The notes beneath the pieces are model-generated. The model saw only the letters and a list, made by a program, of their open reading frames with translations, made no database searches and was not told the DNA's origin. 64,000 nt of DNA from Thauera aromatica_A (lineage in GTDB: Bacteria > Pseudomonadota > Gammaproteobacteria > Burkholderiales > Rhodocyclaceae), in NCBI RefSeq assembly GCF_023093595.1, contig NZ_JALLIK010000101.1:1-64000 (forward strand), read 5' to 3'. The position numbers and the translations under genes are program-made. Below are positions 1 through 8,733 of this stretch, one piece after another. The stretch's first letter is position 1; the number at the start of each line of letters is the position of its first letter.

Positions 1-253
1 GCTGCGCGAAGGCCTCGTGCTCGACGAGGCGCTCGTCGAGCGCATCCGGCGCACCATCCGCGAGCACACCACGCCGCGCCACGTGCCGGCGAAAGTGCTG
101 CAGGTGGCGGATATTCCGCGCACCAAGAGCGGCAAGATCGTCGAACTGGCGGTGCGCAACGTGGTGCACGGCCGTCCGGTGAAGAACCAGGAAGCGCTCG
201 CCAACCCCGAGGCGCTGGCGCACTTCCGCAATCGTCCAGAACTCGATGCCTGA
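1..253 (+). CDS. acsA: acetoacetyl-CoA synthetase, C-terminal fragment (gene starts left of the window)
   Basis: Only the last 83 or so residues are present; the reading frame is open to the window edge. The tail carries the adenylate-forming enzyme A10 motif PRTKSGKIVELAVRN, whose lysine works in adenylation, and the following VVHGRPVKNQEALANPEAL stretch is typical of acetoacetate-CoA ligase rather than acetyl-CoA synthetase. The family activates acetoacetate with ATP and CoA to acetoacetyl-CoA in the cytosol, for ketone-body and PHB turnover or leucine degradation. This fits phaC, a thiolase and isovaleryl-CoA dehydrogenase further along the window. The stop overlaps the start of the next gene by 8 bases, so the two are probably co-transcribed. 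The subfamily call is fairly secure; the N-terminal part cannot be judged. Confidence 0.85.
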   Translation, partial: LREGLVLDEALVERIRRTIREHTTPRHVPAKVLQVADIPRTKSGKIVELAVRNVVHGRPVKNQEALANPEALAHFRNRPELDA

Positions 254-1499
254 AAATACCTCTTCCCTGTCGGTTGCAGCCGACCCTGACGGGCGCCGCG
301 CCGTGGCCGCCGATGTTGCGATGGGCGCCAATCTGGTCGTGCTCGCGCTGTCGCTGCTGCTCGGCATCCAGCCGGTCGCCACCGACCTCTACCTGCCCGC
401 GCTGCCGGCGATCACCGCCGAGTTCGGGGCGTCGCTGGCGCAGGCCCAGCTCACCCTGTCGGGGATGCTGCTCGCGTTCGGCCTGTCCCAGCTCGTGTGG
501 GGGCCGGTTTCCGACCGTTTCGGTCGCCGCCCGGTGCTGCTCGTCGGGCTCGCCGGTTACACCGTCGCCGCTGCCGCCAGCGCGCTCGCCCAGTCGATGG
601 AAGCGCTCGTCGTCTGGCGCATCATCCAGGGGGCGGCGATGGGCGCGTCGGTGATGTGCGCGCGAGCCCTGGTCCGCGATCTCTATACGCCCGAACTCGG
701 CGCGCGGGTGATCAGCAAGGGGCTCACCGGCCTCGGCGTGATCGCCTGCCTGAACCTGCCCCTCGGCGGCTTCCTGGCCGAAGTGTTCGGCTGGCGCGTC
801 ACCTTGCTGGCGCCGGCGCTGTTCGCCGCCGCTGCGCTCGGTCTGGTCGCGCTGCGCTTCAGGGAGACGCTGGCCAGACCGAATCCGCGTGCCCTGATGC
901 CGTCCGTCCTGTTGCGGACGTGGGGGCAGATCCTCGCCCATCCGACCTTCTGGGCGTTCACCCTGCTGTCGGCGGCGTCTTACGGCGGGCTGTTCACGAT
1001 CCTGGCGATGTCGTCCTTCGTCTTCATCACCCTGATGGGAATGACGAAATTCGGCTATGGCCTGCTGATGGTGTCGATGACGTCATCCTACCTGTTCGGC
1101 ACCGTGTACTGCCGCTACCTGCTGATGCGTGTCGGGGTGCGCCGTGCGGTGACGATCGGCGGCGGTTTTTCCGCGCTCGGCGGCACCTTGCTCGGCGTGC
1201 TGGCGCTGGCCGGGGTGGATACGCCGTGGGGGTTGATGCCGGCGGTGTGGCTGTTCGCCGTCGGCCATGGCATCCACCAGGCCTGCGGGCAGGCCGGTGC
1301 AGTCGGTCCTTTCCCGCAGGCGGCGGGTGCGGCATCGGCCTTGAGCGGCTTCCTGATGATGCTGGTGGCGTTTGGCATGGGCAGCTGGCTGGGACGGACG
1401 GTCGACGGCAGCGTGTTCCCGATGAGCAGCGGAGTGTGGTTCTGGGGCGTGGTGACGGCGCTGGTGGCGTGGGGGATGGTGCGGCGCGTGCGCCTCTGA
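246..1499 (+). CDS. MFS multidrug efflux transporter, Bcr/CflA family
   Basis: A 417-residue polytopic inner-membrane protein of about 12 transmembrane segments. The Bcr/CflA hallmark ATDLYLPALPAI lies at about residues 45-56 and the MFS motif A, GPVSDRFGRRPVLL, in the first cytoplasmic loop at about 86-99. Family members are proton-driven drug and metabolite exporters (bicyclomycin, chloramphenicol, sulfonamides, sometimes cysteine or arginine); the substrate here cannot be read from sequence. The ATG at 246 overlaps the end of the acetoacetyl-CoA synthetase gene, suggesting translational coupling. No Shine-Dalgarno is obvious in front of it. It is convergent with the DUF1840 gene, with a small GC hairpin (1506-1522) in the 42-base gap. 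Confidence 0.88.
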   Translation: MPENTSSLSVAADPDGRRAVAADVAMGANLVVLALSLLLGIQPVATDLYLPALPAITAEFGASLAQAQLTLSGMLLAFGLSQLVWGPVSDRFGRRPVLLVGLAGYTVAAAASALAQSMEALVVWRIIQGAAMGASVMCARALVRDLYTPELGARVISKGLTGLGVIACLNLPLGGFLAEVFGWRVTLLAPALFAAAALGLVALRFRETLARPNPRALMPSVLLRTWGQILAHPTFWAFTLLSAASYGGLFTILAMSSFVFITLMGMTKFGYGLLMVSMTSSYLFGTVYCRYLLMRVGVRRAVTIGGGFSALGGTLLGVLALAGVDTPWGLMPAVWLFAVGHGIHQACGQAGAVGPFPQAAGAASALSGFLMMLVAFGMGSWLGRTVDGSVFPMSSGVWFWGVVTALVAWGMVRRVRL

Positions 1500-1505
1500 G
1501 CACAT

Positions 1506-1522
1506 CCGGGGAATGCCCCCGG
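1506..1522. terminator. GC hairpin between convergent genes, possible weak terminator
   Basis: Arms CCGGGG (1506-1511) and CCCCGG (1517-1522) with a 5-base loop sit between the stops of the MFS gene and the DUF1840 gene. There is no T-run on either strand, so intrinsic termination is doubtful. Confidence 0.25.
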
Positions 1523-1541
1523 GCAGCGGGCGCCACGTCGT

Positions 1542-1877
1542 TCACACTCCCCAGACGACCGGCTCCTTCTCGCGCAGCGCGGCTTCGAGCATGTTGAGCA
1601 GCGGCCAGGCGCGCTGGGCTAGGCCGACCGGGGCGGCCATCGCGCTGCGGCCGGCTTCGTGCCCTTCGGCGTCCTCGTCGCGCGGACGTTCGGCCTGGCG
1701 GGCGCGGTCTTCCTCGATCGCCCTCTTCAGGCGGGTGATGGCTTCGGGTAGCTGGGCCACGGTGACGATGCCGCTGCCCTCGTCTGAAGTCTTGCCCAGA
1801 ATGTCGATGAGCGTCTGTGCGACGGCGCCGAACATGATGACGTCGGCGCTGGCGGCGGATTTGAACGTGACCAGCAT
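1542..1877 (-). CDS. DUF1840 domain-containing protein
   Basis: A 111-residue soluble protein without signal peptide or membrane segment. It starts MLVTFKSAASADVIMFG, which matches the conserved N-terminus of the betaproteobacterial DUF1840 family, continues through a helical middle rich in Glu and Arg, and ends in a short helical segment. No catalytic motif is visible and the family function is unknown to me. The start at 1877 is chosen because AAGGAAC precedes it at a normal distance and because the family begins at this methionine; the longer upstream reading frame only overlaps hpt. It lies 17 bases downstream of hpt and is probably co-transcribed with it. Confidence 0.8.
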   Translation of the reverse strand: MLVTFKSAASADVIMFGAVAQTLIDILGKTSDEGSGIVTVAQLPEAITRLKRAIEEDRARQAERPRDEDAEGHEAGRSAMAAPVGLAQRAWPLLNMLEAALREKEPVVWGV

Positions 1878-1894
1878 CGGATATGTTCCTTTTT

Positions 1895-2452
1895 TTATAA
1901 ACCCTTGACGGCGTAGATCCCGGGCGCGTTGCGCCAGTAGCCCTTGTAGTCCATGCCGCAGCCGAACAGGAAGCGGTCGGCGATGTCCAGGCCGCTGAAG
2001 TCGGCACGCATGCCGGGGTAGGCCTTGCGCTCGTGGAGCTTGTGCACCAGCACCGCGGAGAGGACTTCGCCCGCACCTTCTTCCTTCAGGTGGCCGATGA
2101 TCGCGTTCAGGGTATGGCCTTCGTCGAGGATGTCGTCGAGGACCAGCACGGTGCGCCCGCGCAAGTCCTGGGTCGGGCGCACGCGCCAGTCGAGCAGGGT
2201 GCCTTGCAGCGCATGACCGTAGCGGGTGGCGTGCAGGTAGGCCACTTCGAGCGGGAAAGGCAGGCGCGGGAGGATGCGTCCGGCGAGGATCAGGCCACCG
2301 TTCATCACTACGTACACCAGCGGGTTGCTGTTGGCCAGGCGGGCAGTGATCTCCGCTGCCATGCGCTCGAGCGCGGCCTCCACTGCGGCGGCGTCGGCGA
2401 GGCAGTCGGCCTGTTCGCGGGCGCGCTTGATTTCTTCGAGATCGGGGGACAT
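1895..2452 (-). CDS. hpt: hypoxanthine-guanine phosphoribosyltransferase
   Basis: A 185-residue cytosolic type I phosphoribosyltransferase. It transfers ribose-5-phosphate from PRPP to hypoxanthine or guanine, giving IMP or GMP in purine salvage. The PRPP-binding signature VLVLDDILDEGHT is intact near the middle, and the base-binding end carries GMDYKGYWRNAPGIYAVKGL, typical of the bacterial Hpt group that lacks the extended eukaryotic N-terminus. The start at 2452 (MSPDLEEI) gives the usual family length; the frame stays open upstream for another 46 codons without a family match. It is followed by the DUF1840 gene on the same strand. Confidence 0.88.
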   Translation of the reverse strand: MSPDLEEIKRAREQADCLADAAAVEAALERMAAEITARLANSNPLVYVVMNGGLILAGRILPRLPFPLEVAYLHATRYGHALQGTLLDWRVRPTQDLRGRTVLVLDDILDEGHTLNAIIGHLKEEGAGEVLSAVLVHKLHERKAYPGMRADFSGLDIADRFLFGCGMDYKGYWRNAPGIYAVKGL

Positions 2453-2531
2453 GGCAGGAGACTGCGCGGGACGGAACGCGCATTTTACTGTGAAACGGCG
2501 CCGCCGCCCTGCGCCTCGTTTCGGGTGCTTT

Positions 2532-5500
2532 TCAGCCTTGCCTGGCCTGGAGCAGGTGGAGCGAGGCGGCGCTGCGCAGGCGGCTGGCAAACGCGTCGCG
2601 GATGTGCGCGCGCAGCTCGCGGTCGTCCCAGGGCTTGGGGATGAACTTGTAGAGGGTTCCTTCGTTGATCGCGCGGATCAGGGTGGTGGCGTCTACGTAG
2701 TCGGAGAGCATGATGCGGGCGGTTTCCGGGTAGAGGTTCTTGACCCGGGCGAAGAACTCGATGCCGTTCATGTCGGGCATGTGCTCGTCGGAGAGGATGA
2801 CCTGGACCGGGTGGCAGGCGAGCAGCTCGAGCGCGGCGCGCGCACTGCGGGCGGTGAGGATCTGGTAGCCGTTGTCTTCCAGCGCGCGGGCCAGCGCGGC
2901 GTGGATCGCCGGCTCGTCATCGACGATCAGCAAGCTGCGGGTGGCGCCCTGATCCGGGCGGACGAGGCGCGGGTCGGAACCGAGCAGGGACGCCAGCGCG
3001 TCGGCCGGCAGGGGCTTGCTGTAGTAATAGCCCTGCATTTCGTCGCACCCCTGGCGGAGCAGGAAGGCGAGCTGAGCCTCGGTTTCCACCCCTTCGGCGA
3101 CCACTTTCAGCCCCATCTGGTGGGCAAGGCCGACGACCGAGCTGGCGATCGCCGCTGCGGCCGGGTTGCTCAGCGAGTCCTGGACGAAACTGCGGTCGAT
3201 CTTCAACTGATCGACAGGGAACTTGCTGAGGTAGGCGAGGCTCGAGTAACCGGTGCCGAAATCGTCGATCGCCAGGTGCAGGCCGAGCCGTTTGAGCCGG
3301 GCCAGGGTGTCGTTGGCCTGGTCGGGATCCTCCATCAGCGCGCTTTCGGTCAGCTCCAGTTCGAGCAGGTCCGGGGACAGGCCGCTGCCTTCGAGTGCCG
3401 CGGCGACGGTTTCGACGAGGTCGGGCTGGCGCAGCTGGGCGGCCGACAGGTTGACGGCGACGACGATCGGGCGCATGCCGGCCTCCTGCCAGGCCTTGTT
3501 CTGGCGACAGGCTTCGCTGAGCGCCCAGGCGCCGAGTTGCTGGATCAGCCCGCTTTCCTCGGCGATCGGGATGAAGCGTGCCGGCGAGACGTATTCGTGG
3601 GTCACCGGATGGCGCCAGCGGGCCAGCGCCTCGACGGCGATCATGCGCCCGCTGCCCAGGTCGACCTTGGGCTGGTAGTGCAGCTCGAGCTCGTCGCGTG
3701 ACAGCGACAGGCGCAAGGCGTTTTCCATCGACAGCCGTTCCTGGCTGTCGCGGTTGAGCGCGTCGGTGTAGATGCAGTGGGGGATGCCCTCGGCTTCGGC
3801 GTGATGCAGCGCGATCGCAGCCTTGTGCAGCAGCGTTTCGAAGTCGTTGCCGTCGGCCGGCAGCAGGCTGACGCCGGCGGCCACCGAAGGCTGCAGCTTT
3901 TCGCCCTTGACGATCACCGGCACGTGGAGGATGTCGACGATATGCTCCAGGATCGGTTGGATGTCTTCGGTCCGGCCGAGCCCGCTGAACATCAGCATGA
4001 ACTCGGCGCCGCCGTGGCGGGCGACGACATCGCGTTCGGTGGCGCACTGGCTCAGGCGGCGGGAAAGCTTTTCCAGCAGTTCGTCGCCGGCGCTGCGCCC
4101 CAGACTGTCGTTGATCTGCTTGAAGCGGCCCAGGCCGAGCGATATCAGCGCGATACAGGTGCCGCTGCGCTGCGCTTCGGCGCTGGCCTGCTCGAATTTT
4201 TCCTTCAGCAGGTTGCGGTTGGGAAGGCCGGTGAGCTCGTCGTAGCTGGCAAGGAAGGCGAGGCGGTCCTCGATCCGGCGGCGGGCGCTGATGTCGTGCT
4301 GGACGCCGATGAAATGGGTGATTTCGCCTTTCTCGTCGATCACCGGCGTGATCTGCACCGAGGCCCAGTAGAGCGAGCCGTTCTTGTGGCGGTTGATCAG
4401 CTCGCCCTGCCAGACCTGGCCTTTCTGGATCGTCTCCCACATTTCGTGGTACTGGGCCTGGGCGTTCAGCCCCGAGGTCCAGAAACCCGCCTTGCGGCCG
4501 AGTGCATCGCCGTTTTCGTGCCCGGTGATGTCGACGAAACAGGTGTTGGTGTACTGGATGATCCCCTGGGGGTCGGTGATGCAGACGGCGCTGGCGCTGT
4601 GCTTGATGACGGTGTTGAGCTTGCGCAGCTCGAGCGCGTCGGCCTCGCGCCGCTCGATGTCGGCAAGCAGGGTCTGGCGCATGTGCTCGAACGCCTGCGA
4701 GAGACGGCCGAGTTCGTCTGCGCCGCCCGTTTCCATGGGCTGGGTGAGGTCGCCGGCGGAGATCCGGGTGGTGGCCTGTTCGAGCGACTGCAGCGGCTGC
4801 AGTACGCGCTTCCTGAGGGTGAACACCGCCTGCCAGAACAGCAAGGTCAGGGCACAGACGGTGAAGGCGAGCAGGCTCAGGGTGCGCTCGGCCTGCTGGT
4901 GCAGATCATTGACGTCGCGGCCGAAGTGAGCGCCCATCGCCGAGGACAGCTCGGCGATGGCGTCGATGGCCCGGGTCGCCTCTGCGTACCAGGTCTCGGC
5001 GCTGACCGGGTAAGGACGCTCGGCCACGCCCTGCTCATAGACCTCGGCGCGGATTTCGCTGTAACGCTTCAGGTTGTCCCAGTAGGCGGTTTGTGCCGCA
5101 GCCAGCCGGGGACTGTCGGGGAGGTATTGGAGCATCGCTTCGATCCGCCGGCGGGCGTGATTGGTCACGATCCTGTATTCCATAAGCATATACTGGGTGG
5201 CGCTGTCGAGCGCCACGCCCCGGGCGATCGCGGTGCTGATCAGGGCGCGCTCGCGCCCCAGCTGTTCGGCGAGAGTGAACAGCACATCGGTGATCACCGG
5301 GGCGGGGGCATAGGTGTAGATGTTGCCGGACAGGGGCAGTGTGCCGACCACGATCAGCTCCTGCAGCTCTTCGATCTGGCGCGTCATCAGTGCGATCCAC
5401 TGGTCGGTACCGAGGCTGTTGGAGATGCCGCGCAGCTGGGCGTCGGTCAGGGCACGGAAATGGGCCATTTCCTCCCGGGTCTTGTCGACCCGGGCGAGCG

Positions 5501-5840
5501 CCGAGAACAACGGATGCTCGGGCGCGAGCAGGGCGAGCTCGGTGGTGATGGTGGTGAGCCGTTGATGGCGGATGTCGACGAGACTGCGCACGCGTTCGAG
5601 TTCGGCGAGCATCGATTGCGTGGCTTTTTCGGGGCGGGCGAGGATCGCTGCGGTGAGCCCGCGCTCCATTGCGGCGTGAGTGCTGATCTGCTGGGCCGTC
5701 ACGGCCATCTGCGAGGTCAAGTGGATCCACTCGGCGGCCGCGGTCTTGCTGCGGTTGTCGTACAGCTGCCACAGGCCGGCGGCGGCGGACACCAGCGCGA
5801 AGGCGCCGAGCAGCATCAAGAACCTGCGTCTGAGAGTCAT
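2532..5840 (-). CDS. membrane sensor with HAMP, PAS, degenerate GGDEF, EAL and C-terminal receiver domain
   Basis: A 1102-residue inner-membrane signalling protein. A TM segment (about 7-27) is followed by a roughly 290-residue periplasmic sensor, a second TM (about 321-341), HAMP (about 342-395), PAS (about 405-520), GGDEF (about 533-690), EAL (about 703-945) and a receiver domain (about 968-1085). The GGDEF signature reads GGAEF (610-614), so cyclase activity is doubtful. The EAL domain looks active: EAL at 737-739, the LTES, DDFGTG and AEGVET motifs are all present, which predicts c-di-GMP hydrolysis. The receiver has the acidic pair D974/D975, phospho-acceptor D1018 and K1069, followed by PW as in receivers of HD-GYP regulators. 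A candidate extended -10 (TGGCATAAT) lies about 70 bases upstream on this strand. Its ligand and partner kinase are unknown. Confidence 0.88.
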   Translation of the reverse strand: MTLRRRFLMLLGAFALVSAAAGLWQLYDNRSKTAAAEWIHLTSQMAVTAQQISTHAAMERGLTAAILARPEKATQSMLAELERVRSLVDIRHQRLTTITTELALLAPEHPLFSALARVDKTREEMAHFRALTDAQLRGISNSLGTDQWIALMTRQIEELQELIVVGTLPLSGNIYTYAPAPVITDVLFTLAEQLGRERALISTAIARGVALDSATQYMLMEYRIVTNHARRRIEAMLQYLPDSPRLAAAQTAYWDNLKRYSEIRAEVYEQGVAERPYPVSAETWYAEATRAIDAIAELSSAMGAHFGRDVNDLHQQAERTLSLLAFTVCALTLLFWQAVFTLRKRVLQPLQSLEQATTRISAGDLTQPMETGGADELGRLSQAFEHMRQTLLADIERREADALELRKLNTVIKHSASAVCITDPQGIIQYTNTCFVDITGHENGDALGRKAGFWTSGLNAQAQYHEMWETIQKGQVWQGELINRHKNGSLYWASVQITPVIDEKGEITHFIGVQHDISARRRIEDRLAFLASYDELTGLPNRNLLKEKFEQASAEAQRSGTCIALISLGLGRFKQINDSLGRSAGDELLEKLSRRLSQCATERDVVARHGGAEFMLMFSGLGRTEDIQPILEHIVDILHVPVIVKGEKLQPSVAAGVSLLPADGNDFETLLHKAAIALHHAEAEGIPHCIYTDALNRDSQERLSMENALRLSLSRDELELHYQPKVDLGSGRMIAVEALARWRHPVTHEYVSPARFIPIAEESGLIQQLGAWALSEACRQNKAWQEAGMRPIVVAVNLSAAQLRQPDLVETVAAALEGSGLSPDLLELELTESALMEDPDQANDTLARLKRLGLHLAIDDFGTGYSSLAYLSKFPVDQLKIDRSFVQDSLSNPAAAAIASSVVGLAHQMGLKVVAEGVETEAQLAFLLRQGCDEMQGYYYSKPLPADALASLLGSDPRLVRPDQGATRSLLIVDDEPAIHAALARALEDNGYQILTARSARAALELLACHPVQVILSDEHMPDMNGIEFFARVKNLYPETARIMLSDYVDATTLIRAINEGTLYKFIPKPWDDRELRAHIRDAFASRLRSAASLHLLQARQG

Positions 5841-5907
5841 ATCATCGGCTTGTCACGATAGATGGGATACCGCATTCATGCGAACGGCCCCGCTGATACT
5901 GCCTCCG

Positions 5908-5913
5908 ATTATG
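5908..5913 (-). promoter_or_regulatory. candidate extended -10 element for the EAL/receiver gene
   Basis: On the minus strand CATAAT is directly preceded by TGG, matching the TGn extended -10 pattern, about 68 bases before the start codon at 5840. No good -35 is present. The rest of the 238-base gap 5841-6078 is relatively AT-rich and holds no gene I can support. Confidence 0.3.
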
Positions 5914-6078
5914 CCAAAAGTATTTATCACGGAGGCATCGTGGATGCCGGAAAAGCTGTTTCGCTATGCTAACAGAAAGTAATTTGGATCGTGTCCACAC
6001 TTCGGTAAAAAGTACGTTCGGCGCGCCGTCGCATCCCGTGTGCTTGCCGCGACAGGATGCCGGGTCTGGGTCCTCCTT

Positions 6079-8697
6079 TCAGGTCGATACGGAAACCCGG
6101 TCGCGGCCGGCGCTTTTGGCTGCGTACAAGGCCTGGTCGGCGCGGCTCAGCAGCTGTGTGGCGTCGTCACCGGTGAGTGCGGTGACGCCGATGCTGATGC
6201 GCACGGTGATGTCGCCGGCTGCCGTCCGTACCGGGTTGTCGGCCAGCGCCCGGCGCAGGCGCTCGGCGAGCGCCTCGCCGTCCTTCAGCCCGATCGCCGG
6301 CAGCACGGCGGCGAATTCCTCGCCGCCGAGGCGGCCGGCGGTGTCGCTCTGGCGCAGGCCGCTGCGGATCACCCGGGCGGCGTGTTGCAGCACGGTATCG
6401 CCGACGGGGTGGCCGTAGCTGTCGTTGATGCGCTTGAAGTGGTCGATGTCCATCATCAGCAGCACGCCGCTGCGTTCCGGGTGGCTGCGGGCGTCGTCGA
6501 TCGCCGCATCCAGGCTGGCCATGAAGCTGCGCCGGTTGGGCAGGCCGGTGAGGGTGTCGGTGGTCGCGAGGCGGGCAAGCTCGGCTTCGCGCTTTTTGCG
6601 CTCGCTGATGTCGCGCACCAGCCAGACACGGCCGAGCGCGTGGGCGTCGCGCGCGATCGGAACCCATTCGATCGCCAGCGTGCGCTCGGGGCCGTCGCTG
6701 ACTTCGATGGTATGGCGTTTTTCGGTGCCCTGTGCGGCGTCCGGAAGGTGGAGCCAGCGCATGTGGACCTCGCCGAGCTGGCGGCATAGCTGTGCGTGGG
6801 AGATGCCTTCGAGGCGCTCGGCCTGGACATCGAGCGCGAGCAGTTCGCACAGCTTCTGGTTGACCATCACCACCGTGCCGGCGCTGTCTTCCATCAGGAC
6901 GCCGCCGGGGTAACGCTCGAGCAGGGTGACCATGCGCAGGCGCTCGGTCGCGAGCGCGGTTTCGGCTTCGCGGCGCTCGGTGATGTCGATCAGGGTCCAG
7001 ACGACGTCGCTGTCGGGGTCTTCCGGGTCGCTCGGCGTGCCGTGCATGTCGAACCAGCGCACCCGGCCGCTGGCGTCGCGCAGCGGATATTCACAGCGCA
7101 CCTGGCCCCCTGCGCGCAGGGTCGCGTAGTGCCGGTTCATCGTCTGCAGATCGGCCCATTCCACGTGCAGTCCGAGCTCCCTGACGTTTCGGCCCACCGG
7201 GTCGATGCCGCCGGAACCGAAGATTTCGCGGGCGCGGGCATTGACCTGGCGGATCTCCCGCGTGCTCGTAAATAAGGCGATCGCGGCCGCACTCTGGTCG
7301 AGCAGGGCGGTGCGCAGACGGGCTTCGGCGACGCGGGCGCTGACGTTTTGCAGCGTGCCCGCGACCTGTACGGGGCGGCCGTCGCGGGTGCGCGCGGCGA
7401 TCCGGCAGCGGCCATGGACCCAGATCCAGTGGCCGTCGCGGTGACGCAGACGGTATTCCCCCTCGGCGCTGCCGGATGCCCCCTGCAGCAGCGCGTCGAG
7501 CGCCTGGCGGGTGTGCTGCAGGTCGGCCGGGTGGATGCGCGACTCCCAGGTGGAAATCTGGCGGGGAAGCTCATCCTCGGCGTAGCCCAGCATGGCCGCC
7601 CAGCGTTCGTCGAACTGGATTTCCCCGGTGTCGGGCTCCCAGCTCCAGGTTCCGAGGCCACCGGCCTCGAGCGACAGCTCGAGTTGATCGGCCATGGTGG
7701 CGAGACGGGCCGCTTGGCGGTGGCCGTACAGGAACATGGCGCTCACCGCCACTGCGACAAGGATCAGCAGTGCGGTGCCGAAGGCGTTTTGCGTACTGTT
7801 CTCGCGCAGCACGGCGAGCACCGGGCGGAGGGCTTCGTGCTTGTCGAGGCCGTGGATGACCGTGACCGGGTAAGTCGGGGCGCGCTGCCAGGCGAAATGG
7901 CGCAGTACGCCGTCCAGCGGGGGGCGCCATGCGAAGCTGCCGGAGCGGCTGTTGCGCTCGGTCCGGATCGGGCTCGATTCGGGAAGGGACTTTCCCAGTG
8001 CTTCATCCATCTGCTGGGAGTGGGCGAGGTAGCGCCCGTCGTCGTCGACCAGCGCGGCGACGTCCGCGGGGCCGGGAAAGATGCGACGCAGGGCGAGGGA
8101 CAGGGACTCGGCGGTGATCGACACCGCGATCACTCCGGCAAACTGTCCGTCGCGCAGCAGGGGGCGGGAAAGCTGGATCGTCCATTGCCGGGTGAAACGG
8201 TCGAACAGCGGTTCGCTGATGAAGGCCCGCGTGCGATGTTCGGGGCCGTGGGCCTGGAAATAGGCGCGCCCGGCGACCGAAGGCGTCGCCGCCGCTTCGT
8301 CGGCGCCGGCGCTGGAAAACAGGACCTTGCCGCGGGGGTCGGCGATCAGCACGTGGGCCAGAGTGCCTTCGGGGAGCGCGCTGCGGGCCAGGGCCAGGTC
8401 GCCGAGGAAAGTGCGTCCGCCCGGCCCCGCCCACTGCTCGGCGAGGTGGCGGGCGATGTAGTCGGCATTGCCGATGAGGGCGTCGAACTGTACCGCCAGC
8501 GCATGGGCGGTTTCGGCGGCGCGCAGCTGGATCTGCTTTTCGGCGGCCTGCAACTGGCTGCGATGGGACGCCTGCAACTGGCTCCAGTGGATCGCCAGCG
8601 CGAGCGCCAGCGCCAGCCAGCCGAGGGCGACGATGAGGACCGCGTTTCGTGGCGTTTCGTGGCTACGGCCGGGAATGGATGCAGGGAGGAAGGGCAC
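6079..8697 (-). CDS. diguanylate cyclase with periplasmic sensor domain and three PAS domains
   Basis: An 872-residue inner-membrane protein. An N-terminal TM segment is followed by a periplasmic double-Cache-like sensor, a second TM near 310-330, three PAS domains (roughly 345-460, 465-580, 590-700; the first two end in PAC-like segments) and a GGDEF domain (about 705-870). The catalytic motif is intact as GGEEF and the inhibitory I-site RQSD lies at the canonical distance before it, so the enzyme should make c-di-GMP from GTP and be feedback-inhibited. DIDHFKRINDSYGH, another conserved cyclase segment, is present. The start is GTG at 8697; no ATG lies nearby in frame, so the exact start is uncertain. 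It follows xth by 36 bases and precedes the EAL/receiver gene on the same strand. Confidence 0.88.
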   Translation of the reverse strand: MPFLPASIPGRSHETPRNAVLIVALGWLALALALAIHWSQLQASHRSQLQAAEKQIQLRAAETAHALAVQFDALIGNADYIARHLAEQWAGPGGRTFLGDLALARSALPEGTLAHVLIADPRGKVLFSSAGADEAAATPSVAGRAYFQAHGPEHRTRAFISEPLFDRFTRQWTIQLSRPLLRDGQFAGVIAVSITAESLSLALRRIFPGPADVAALVDDDGRYLAHSQQMDEALGKSLPESSPIRTERNSRSGSFAWRPPLDGVLRHFAWQRAPTYPVTVIHGLDKHEALRPVLAVLRENSTQNAFGTALLILVAVAVSAMFLYGHRQAARLATMADQLELSLEAGGLGTWSWEPDTGEIQFDERWAAMLGYAEDELPRQISTWESRIHPADLQHTRQALDALLQGASGSAEGEYRLRHRDGHWIWVHGRCRIAARTRDGRPVQVAGTLQNVSARVAEARLRTALLDQSAAAIALFTSTREIRQVNARAREIFGSGGIDPVGRNVRELGLHVEWADLQTMNRHYATLRAGGQVRCEYPLRDASGRVRWFDMHGTPSDPEDPDSDVVWTLIDITERREAETALATERLRMVTLLERYPGGVLMEDSAGTVVMVNQKLCELLALDVQAERLEGISHAQLCRQLGEVHMRWLHLPDAAQGTEKRHTIEVSDGPERTLAIEWVPIARDAHALGRVWLVRDISERKKREAELARLATTDTLTGLPNRRSFMASLDAAIDDARSHPERSGVLLMMDIDHFKRINDSYGHPVGDTVLQHAARVIRSGLRQSDTAGRLGGEEFAAVLPAIGLKDGEALAERLRRALADNPVRTAAGDITVRISIGVTALTGDDATQLLSRADQALYAAKSAGRDRVSVST

Positions 8698-8733
8698 GGG
8701 ACGCGGGGCGGGAGGGCACGGCAGGGAAGGGGC

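Noticed and set aside
3777..5861. 694-codon plus-strand frame opposite the EAL/receiver gene
   Set aside because: Antisense of a gene with clear domains; composition is biased Gly/Ala/Val/Asp as typical of shadow frames.
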